Part shown: positions 53,632 to 60,553 of the stretch, in pieces
How the letters are laid out: each line of letters starts with the position of its first letter
Position numbering within the stretch: position 1 is the first letter of the stretch
Origin: Paulinella micropora
Taxonomy: Eukaryota; Cercozoa; Imbricatea; Euglyphida
DNA length: 60,553 nucleotides
NCBI GenBank assembly: GCA_009731375.1
Contig: BJOX01000359.1
Location: forward strand, 303,163-363,715
Direction: 5' to 3'
Translations under genes and position numbers: made by a program
The notes under the pieces: model-generated
What the model saw: only the letters and a program-made list of their open reading frames with translations
The model's database searches: none
Told to the model about the DNA's origin: nothing

Positions 53632-53936
53632 CGGGGACGAAGATTCTCTAGGTGAACCCAGACTGGTTTTGTTGGTTCAAGTGCTTGGAGCCGTTACGGT
53701 TGTACCAAAACCACTTGGAGCTACGGCAGAGCCCGACGGTTCAAAGCTTGTTGCTGTACCCAAACTACAATTCTGAGTTCGTTTACCAACTTGAATGACA
53801 GTTATAATTCAATTTTGTAATTTAATAAAACATGCTTTGTCATTATTAATTTAATATATTAAGCACTTGCTTGCAGGGTAATCAAGTTTTAGTCCCTTCA
53901 TTAGATATTTGAAGCAGTGTCGGTACTGTAACTAAA
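53632..53936. other. AT-rich 3' flank
   Basis: No ORF of note. AATAAA at about 53824 could serve the gene before it. Confidence 0.4.
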
Positions 53937-55370
53937 CTGCCACGATCGTAAATAACATACTCATGTGATTCCATCACCTATAGCTGATGCAATCATATAT
54001 TGATTATTGCATCATCTATTGATGATGGCATCATCTATTGATGATGGCATCATCTATTGAGGACGCGATCGTAAATAACATACTTATGTGATTCCATCAG
54101 CTATAGCTGTTGCAATCATATATTGATGATGGCATCATCTATTGATGATGGCATCATCTATCGATGACGCGATTGTAAATAACATACTTATGTGATTCCG
54201 TCAGCTGATGCAATCATATATTGATGATGGCATCATCTATTGATGATGGTATCGTCTATTGATGACGCGATCGTAAATAACATACTTATGTGATTCCGTC
54301 AGCTATAGCTGATGCAATAATATATTGATGATGGCATCATCTATTGATGATGGCATCATCTATGGATGACTCGATCGTAAATAACATACTCATGTGATTC
54401 CGTCAGCTATAGCTGATGCAATCATCATATTGATGATGGCATCATCTATTGATGATAGCATCATCAATTTGATGATGGCATCATCAATTTGATGATGGCA
54501 TCATCTATTGATGACGCGATCGTAAATAACATACTTATGTGATTCCGTCGGCTATAGCTGATGCAATCATCAAATAGATAATGGCATCATCAATTTGATG
54601 ATGGCATCATCTATTGATGACGCGATCGTAAATAACATACTTATGTGATTCCGTCGGCTATAGCTGATGCAATCATCAAATAGATGATGGCATCATCTAT
54701 TGATGATGGCATCATCTATTGATGATGCGATCGTAAATCACCAGTTTGACGATAGAATCAGCTATATGCGATGGCCATCATCAATTTGATGATGGCATCA
54801 TCTATAGAAGACGCGATCATGAAGACACCACCACTTCGTAAAATACTATTTTGCGTGATTGCATCAGCTATAGCTGATGCTATCATCTATTGATGATGCC
54901 ATCATATATTTGATGATGCCACGTAAAGCACCAGTTTGACGATAGAATCAGCTATATGCGATGCCATCATCAATTATGCGATGCCATCATCAATTTGATG
55001 ATGGCATCATCTATAGAAGACGCGATCATGAAGACACCACCACTTCGTAAAATACTATCTTGTGTGATTGCATCAGCCATAGCTGATGCTATCATTATTG
55101 ATGATGCAATAACCTATTTGATGATGCCACATAGATGATTGCATCGTCAATATGTGATGACATCGTCTATAGATGTTGCCATCATCAATTTGTGGTGCGA
55201 TCATCAGTAGATGATGGCATCATCTATATGGGGACTTGGTAAGAAATGATGCTGCTCACGTAGATGATGGCATCGCAAAACTGATTCCATCATCAAATAT
55301 CTGATAATTAGCGTAAATTTGCTGATCGCATCATCAAATTTACGAGGGAATCACATGGATGATGCGTTTT
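53937..55370. repeat. Palindromic minisatellite, about 105-bp period
   Basis: CGATCGTAAATAACATAC-type words start at about 53943, 54066, 54170, 54268, 54372, 54517, 54623 and 54728 (spacing mostly 98–123). Between them are many copies of GATGATGGCATCATC, itself a palindrome, and AGCTATAGCT. After 54780 a longer unit (with CACCACTTCGTAAAATACTA) occurs twice, so there is higher-order structure. The end fades into degenerate copies. Confidence 0.9.
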
Positions 55371-55631
55371 GTCCCCATAGTGCTTGGGGCCTGTCTGCAG
55401 TTAGCTGAGCAGAAAGACGACGAGCCAAGGCACTGTCGGCGGGTGGAAGTGCCTCTTCGGTTCCGGCTCCCGCAATCTCAGTAGTTGCAACACTGTCAGC
55501 AGAACTCGCGGCGCGGAATGCAGCACGAACAAGAGACTTGCTGGGATGGAAAACAGAGCCAGGGTCAGCCGTTGCAGCCTGCGAATCAGGGATCGTCTCC
55601 TTGACCTCCTGCTTGGAACCATCCTCAGCTG

Positions 55632-55650
55632 AAAAATATGGCATATTTTC
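55632..55650. repeat. TE-C AT-rich palindrome 1
   Basis: AAAATATGgCATATTTT form. Confidence 0.8.
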
Positions 55651-55698
55651 AACACGAGACAATGAAGACGTCGTGGTTGAAGATGTGAGACTGTGGTG

Positions 55699-55717
55699 AA
55701 AAATATGCCATATTTTT
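55699..55717. repeat. TE-C AT-rich palindrome 2
   Basis: AAAATATGcCATATTTT, near the 3' end of the minus-gene intron. Confidence 0.8.
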
Positions 55718-55779
55718 TGGAGACGGAAAAACAAAAACGAAGTGGAACAAAGAATCGTCAGACATTCAAGCTCAAAAAG

Positions 55780-55797
55780 AAAATGTTGCATATTTTT
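55780..55797. repeat. TE-C AT-rich palindrome 3, degenerate
   Basis: AAAATGTTGCATATTTTT; one arm altered. Confidence 0.6.
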
Positions 55798-55890
55798 GGT
55801 TTGAAGACCTTAGCATCCTCTTCCAGCTCTTGTTGAAATTGTTTGACGTAAGCGTTCAATTTTTCTAAAACCAGGAGCAAAAGAAAAAAA

Positions 55891-56593
55891 TCATAGTGAC
55901 CCCAACCCAAAAAACAGTTCGGGCAAGCATGGCCGCCATGAACTCACAGCTCATAATTCAAACTTGTTCAAATCTAAGCAACAACTACAACAACAGACAC
56001 AAAGCAACAACAAACAACTACAACAAAGGAGAGAGCTTGCTGACTTGTAGGAGCTGCCCAGTTTGGGCCTTTGGACAACATGTCGTACACCTTCTCGTCC
56101 AGGTCACACCCTCCTCAGGCCAGGCCACAAAGTAAGCTTCAGTGACGCACAGTTCATCCTTCAAGGCAAACATCTTGAACTCTCCACCTTCCAGAGGGAC
56201 CAGTCAGAGTGAAACAACCCCTCAAACTGGGTGCGCAGCGCCGAAAAAAACCAAGAAGCTGTTTTTTTTTTCGCTACGCCATCCCTGGTGAAACTTGTAT
56301 TGCATTTGCCGGAGGGTCTTGGCATGAAATAAAAAATTTCTTCCGCGCAGTTTTTCTTTGCAGCAAAATTGCATGCCAATGCTCTTCTTCTGACCCTGGA
56401 AGCTTCATTACTTGTTTCTTCCATTCTGCCCTGTCCAGAGGGACCAGGCAGAATGAAAGAACCACTAAAACTGGTTGCCCCCCCCCCTTTTTTTTTTCCT
56501 GTCATTTTGCAAGTGTGGAGGAGAAACGAGCCGACGATCTGAAGTCTACTTGGTTCGACAACTTCGCGACCAGCTTGAAGTTTCGGAACGTCG
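55891..56593. other. TE-C intergenic region, no certain gene
   Basis: Contains a short repeated word: (CC)AGAGGGACCAG near 56190 and near 56437, each followed by similar AATGAAA…CC(C/A) sequence, and a poly-C/poly-T run at 56478–56499. Weak frames here may be degenerate upstream exons of the plus gene. Confidence 0.4.
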
Positions 56594-57076
56594 GAGTGCC
56601 GAACGTTTGGAGGCCCCTACAACAACGGCCTCTGGACTGTCTTCGGAATTCTGAAATCTCAGCGCCAGAACCCTCCCAGCATGGTGCTTCGCCCGGGCCA
56701 GGTCGATGCTTTTCCAGAGGATTTGTTTGACGACGCGGTCGTTGCCTTGACCCAAGCTAACATGAGAGATCTTCAAACCAACAACGTTGATTTCAAACGA
56801 TTTTTTGATGATTCTGTCTCCAAGCAGTGCACCAGGATCCCGCTTTGTTTGCCCCCGGACTTGTCAGTCGACACCCGGCCCGGCAATGAACCAGTTGTTT
56901 TCAAAGGTCTGAGAATGGAGGACCAGAACATTGCGTCGAACGACGCCCTCATCAAACTTCTCGAGAAACTTGATTTACAGCATCGCCGATCGGAGGTTTG
57001 GCGTTTCCAGCTTTTTACTGTAGATTCTAACATTTACAAGCGGATTTACAAGGTAGTAATTCTGTGCATGCATTGG

Positions 57077-57093
57077 AAAATATGACATATTTT
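57077..57093. repeat. TE-C AT-rich palindrome 4
   Basis: AAAATATGaCATATTTT in the 58-bp intron. Confidence 0.85.
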
Positions 57094-57477
57094 TTTAATT
57101 GATGTCTCAGGCTTTGTACGATCGAAGCCGGGGTTTGTCGCACTTGAAGTCCTGAATGTGTGTCTTCTTGGGCAATTGGCATGTTCACAAGTTCCTTTGT
57201 GAGACTTGATTTGGCGTGAGTTTAAGCGCCAGGTTTTTGGGCCCCTTTGGCACGAGCTTTTTCCTTCCAAAAAGTTCAGGATCAAACCTAGACTCAAGAC
57301 GATTTCGGCGATCATGGGCTACGTTCGTCTTGCTTACCCCTACGTTCAAGCCGACCTTCTTGACAATTTCCAGCTCAATCAAGAGCTCACCCCTGCGCAG
57401 AGGGCCAACCTCGGAGGTTTGCTGGTTTTGTTTGAGTGGTTCATGCCAGTGGTCAGCCAGCCATGTTTGTAAGGTTT

Positions 57478-57496
57478 GAAAATATGCTATATTTTT
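57478..57496. repeat. TE-C AT-rich palindrome 5
   Basis: AAAATATGcTATATTTT in the next intron (about 57462–57514). Confidence 0.8.
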
Positions 57497-58704
57497 CTTC
57501 TTTGTGTTTCAAGCCCAAGATCTAGGCCGCGTGATCAGGGAGAACATGCCTGATCAGATTTTTGCTTACTTGCATCGCGCCCTCCATGTCCTTCTCCACT
57601 TGAGAGCTAACGAGTACTCGCACGTTTTGTGCCTGCACCTTCTGACCCTCAACTACTGGAGGCGCCACCAGCATCCGGCGTGGAGGGCTTTTTGTCACGA
57701 CCCTGGGATCTTTTCTGAAGAGCGTTGCGAAGCAAACCTCATCACCGTAGCGAGGCACTCTCTCACGGACCCCATGCGATTCGATGTCCAGCACGTCGAG
57801 CAGACAACTCACAGTCGAGGCAATGTTGCGCCTCCTTCTGAGTCCCAGGCCAAAAGATCGAACATCACGGTGAGGAAGTCCAGATTGCTTACAACTTCTT
57901 GTCCAATCTGATCGAGGACATTGTTGATGACAGTGCAAAAATGTACCCAGCCGGGGCAGCCCTTGACTGGGATTTGAAAGAAGACATGAAACAAAGACTT
58001 GTTGCCTTCGATCTAAAGGTCGAGGTCATGAATGACGTGTTGCCGAAGTTTGCCCAAAACGTGGATCGGTGTCGTCGACTCACTGTTTTGGACTGGCTAT
58101 TGACTGTTCGTGCCGCAATTGAAGACTGACTCGTTGACGATCCAGACGAAAGCGTTGATTTGGCCCGTGCGGAGTCAGGTGTGGTAGTTTCAATAGTGCA
58201 TCGTCATCCATGTCATCTGGGGATGGACAGCCGGATGGCAAGGCACATTCACCCTAGAACCGCCTTTTGCTTCGCCCTCGCCGAAGACGCCGCCGAGGTG
58301 AGGCACCTGCTTCTGACGGCGAGGACACTGACGGCTTGGCGCAAAGCGAAGCTGGAGACACTTCAGACAGTTCTGACAGTGATGTGTCCCAATTTTCAGA
58401 ATCAGCATCTACTGTTCCCTCCGCGTCAGTGCAGCAGTCTCTGATGCATCCTGAGCGCAGAGCTGCACGTGGCGCCCGGGCGTCCACATTGGCAGCTTCG
58501 GTTTTCTGAGGACATTCAGTCGGGTGCTTCTTCGTCCTCCCAGCAGAACACAATGTAGTGCACGTTGTTTTTTAGTTTACATTGACAGCTTTGACGATGG
58601 TTGTTCCGGTCCTCGGTTCTGATTTAGGGTTTTCAGGCATTCTTTAGCTTCAGTCACTGTTTCCAACCGGTAATCACCACGAGTTTTTCTGATCATCAAA
58701 CTTC

Positions 58705-58722
58705 AAAAATATGACATATTTT
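58705..58722. repeat. TE-C AT-rich palindrome 6
   Basis: AAAATATGaCATATTTT downstream of the gene. Confidence 0.85.
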
Positions 58723-58963
58723 GTTTCATGGAAATTCATGCTTCGGATTTTTGAGTTTGTCCCATTGGAACGGTTCGCGTTCAACTGGCGCGGCTTCTCA
58801 CCGGTTGGCTTTTACAACTTGACCGGTTTCAAAGCTACCATTCTTCAATCTTGACTCACGAGTTCCTGCACAAACAATCCTGTCATTCTTTTCGTCCCTT
58901 CATTGCTTTGTTTAAGTTGTTGTTTGTTGTTAGGTTTTCTTCCCAGCACGAGTTAAAAGTAGT

Positions 58964-58980
58964 AAAATATGTCATATTTT
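58964..58980. repeat. TE-C AT-rich palindrome 7
   Basis: AAAATATGtCATATTTT downstream of the gene. Confidence 0.85.
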
Positions 58981-59041
58981 TTTCGTGTTAACATGGCACT
59001 GTTTGTAATAATTACAAAAATGATATTTTACCCCTCCGGGG

Positions 59042-59077
59042 GTGTGCGTGTGTGTGTGTGTGTGTGTGCGGGGGGGG
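59042..59077. repeat. (GT)n microsatellite and G run
   Basis: Dinucleotide tract followed by nine Gs. Confidence 0.9.
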
Positions 59078-59107
59078 GTAAATGAAGCAGTACGTTGGCA
59101 GGTCCAA

Positions 59108-59225
59108 GTGTATGTATGTATGTACATATTTATGTATCTATGTATGTATGTACATATGTATGTACATATGTATGTATTTATACGTATGTATGTATGTATG
59201 TATGTAACTATGTATGTATGCATAT
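59108..59225. repeat. (GTAT)n microsatellite
   Basis: Imperfect tetranucleotide tract with ACAT variants. Confidence 0.9.
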
Positions 59226-60141
59226 TTCATTCTGCACTCCTAGACGAAAGCGTTGTGACAGACATGAAACAAAGCTGCCCATCATGCCATGTATGGCAAG
59301 CCACATCACTCTACCCACATACTAGTACTCATACTACTAAGTTCCTTGGTTCAGACTTGTTCTGGAGATTACATGTATAAAGTAGTTGCTGATTCCTTTT
59401 AGGCCTCGAAGTGCTTCGAAATTCAACTCGTTAAGACGTCGTTCAGTAGTCTCGCCACCAGAGCCTCTTTTCAAGGCTCCGCGCACAAGGGGTAATTTCC
59501 CCGTATCACCCACGTTTCGCCCAAATTTCAACGCATCTTTTCGATTTCAGCCACCGAAATTTTCAACCGGTGGTTGAAGCTACTTTCGAGATTTCAGTCT
59601 CTGGCTGCTGTGGATGCATGGTGATGATTGGAAACGAATAGACATGCTTCGTAGGCGTGACTGCACTTTTTATCTAAAAAAAAAATGAGTTTTTCACATG
59701 TTCACAAGTAAAATGTGTCGAAAAGTTAGAGGACTGTGCGTTGTTGTTGTCGGTTTTTGTGCTTGGTTTGTGCGGGTTTTCTGTAAATAAGCAGCGTACA
59801 TCATCAGGTCGAGTGTTATAATGTTATTCACTGTTTACGCTGTTTCTCTGGTCTGCCAGTATCTATGCGTGTGTATGGATTTTTTCGTCTTGCTTGTTGT
59901 ATGAAAAGTTGTGTCTTGGTATTAGTTTCCATCATCATATCACCTGTATCGAGTGTGTGTTTTTGTTTGTGATATTGGATGAACACGTTTTTGCGATTAG
60001 CATGATAGAATGTGTAGGTGGGTGACATGTCAAGACAGTATTGTTTTTTATATTTTATTGCTGTTTTTCTGTGCAGTTGAGTGCTTGGTTTCTGGTTTTC
60101 TTTTGGTACACACATGTTTTTATGTCTATCTGTCTCTCGCG
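59226..60141. other. Intergenic, no gene seen
   Basis: No convincing ORF, RNA gene or repeat pair found by eye in this stretch. Confidence 0.4.
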
Positions 60142-60225
<84 letters not shown>

Positions 60226-60456
60226 GTGCTTCTCTGTCAATGGCTGATGCAAATCTGCACATGCGCCTCCATCGTCTCACCCGTGAGGGGAGTACGAAGA
60301 ATTGACGATAGGCTCTAATGACACCCCCGCAAGGGCAGTTCAAACACATCCAGACGGACCGGTATGTTCAATGAAAATACTGGTGGCACCGACGGGAATC
60401 GAACTGGCGACAGGGCCCAGATGGTAGAACTTGACCACTGGGCTATCACGGTGTCC
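60142..60456 (-). mobile_element. tRNA-derived SINE with (ATT)n tail
   Basis: Minus-strand element. The head (60456–60381) resembles a tRNA: an A-box-like TAGCCCAGTGGT (60445–60434) and a B-box-like AGTTCGATTCCC (60405–60394). The acceptor arms pair imperfectly, so it is not a working tRNA. A 155-bp body follows (60380–60226) and then a trinucleotide tail (60225–60142). Head, body and simple-repeat tail are typical of SINEs transcribed by RNA polymerase III and moved by a partner LINE. Confidence 0.75.
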
Positions 60457-60457
<1 letters not shown>

Positions 60458-60527
<70 letters not shown>

Positions 60528-60553
60528 GTGCTTCTCTGTCAATGGCTGATGCA
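60458..60553 (-). mobile_element. Second SINE copy, 3' end and tail only
   Basis: The tail (60527–60458) and the last 26 bases of the body (from 60528, same as 60226 onward) are present; the rest lies beyond the window. The first SINE starts where this tail ends. Confidence 0.8.

Larger units (their letters stand above)
55381..55890 (-). pseudogene. TE-C minus gene, 3' remnant
   Basis: An exon end near 55801–55855 (Q-F-Q-Q-E-L-E-E-D-A-K) is followed by a GT–AG intron (about 55690–55800) with AT palindromes, then Ser/Thr/Ala-rich coding down to about 55385, where the minisatellite cuts it. By position, divergent from the gene at 56594, it may be the end of a transposase gene like that of TE-A. 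No catalytic motif is left to prove it. Confidence 0.35.
56594..58509 (+). pseudogene. TE-C plus gene, ParB-like type, broken
   Basis: Starts in E-C-R-T-F-G-G-P-Y-N-N-G-L-W, then P-G-Q-V-D-A-F-P-E-D-L-F-D-D-A-V-V-A-L-T. The order Gly-Gly-loop, helix, 'D-L-F/L-x-D' and 'A-L-x-x-x-N' parallels the TE-A ParB-like protein after its G-G-K-H motif. An exon to 57052, then a 58-bp intron (57053–57110), then helical exons to about 57470, 57515 to 57870 and 57895 to 58129, and a Ser/Asp-rich end to 58509. Lesions: stop soon after 57111 with frame change, frame change near 57870, TGA at 58127. Five intron or flank sites have the AT palindrome. Assignment is tentative. Confidence 0.4.
58510..59040. other. 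3' flank of TE-C gene
   Basis: No ORF supported. Contains two AT palindromes (58705, 58964), perhaps marking the subterminal zone of TE-C. Confidence 0.5.

Noticed and set aside
53937-55370. CRISPR array
   Set aside because: Repeats have no constant-length unique spacers, units are degenerate and palindromic throughout, and the DNA is eukaryotic with no cas-like gene.
60381-60456. Functional tRNA gene on the minus strand
   Set aside because: A- and B-box-like words are present but the acceptor stem has mismatches, the anticodon arm does not fold cleanly, and a body plus simple-repeat tail follows; better explained as a SINE head.

Overview
The window is nuclear DNA of a eukaryote. Its coding regions are split by short GT–AG introns (about 50–240 bp), many with T-rich 3' ends, and the spacers are full of micro- and minisatellites. 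The element types (DUF7869-like transposons, a tyrosine-recombinase retrotransposon, copia) suggest an alga or another protist. I cannot name the lineage from sequence alone. I see no convincing housekeeping gene; almost everything is mobile DNA at different stages of decay, often nested.

Layout. 1–6568: truncated copy of a large DNA transposon (TE-A). 6569–12294: a P/Q/Y-rich reading frame (minus), an assembly gap, and a multi-exon transposase-like gene (plus; TE-B) with a SAP domain. 12558–18067: a five-exon gene of unknown function (15063–17335) between two 556-bp direct repeats, each abutting a trinucleotide microsatellite of opposite strand sense. 19049–26449: a tyrosine-recombinase (Ngaro/PAT-like) retrotransposon on the minus strand, with gag, Q/N-rich ORF, RT, RNase H-like and recombinase regions and split direct repeats. 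26450–31845: broken gag/protease retroelement pieces in both orientations. 31860–36823 plus 51604–52539: a copia element with a MYND zinc finger in the gag-like ORF, cut in two inside its reverse transcriptase. The cut is made by 36824–51603, a second TE-A copy with 42-bp terminal inverted repeats and a GCC target duplication. 52552–53631: an unassigned two-exon gene. 53937–55370: a palindromic minisatellite. 55381–58980: remains of a third transposon (TE-C). 60142–60553: tRNA-derived SINE copies with (ATT)n tails.

The most interesting system is TE-A. It has two divergent multi-exon genes. The minus gene encodes a DUF7869-like presumptive transposase. The plus gene encodes a ParB/Srx-like domain, a long helical region and a C-terminal part that resembles the SAM-binding motif of DNA methyltransferases. 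Fourteen copies of one 52-bp imperfect palindrome lie in its introns, intergenic spacers and subterminal regions, and further long hairpins fill both subterminal zones. TE-C has a plus-strand gene of apparently similar type and its own unrelated 17-bp AT-rich palindrome (seven sites, mostly in introns and flanks). A transposon that encodes a ParB-like protein and carries many dispersed palindromes suggests a binding or modification system. This is inference and untested.

Most coding regions carry frameshifts or stops, so few products are likely to be made from these exact copies. Exon borders were read by eye from splice signals and frame continuity.
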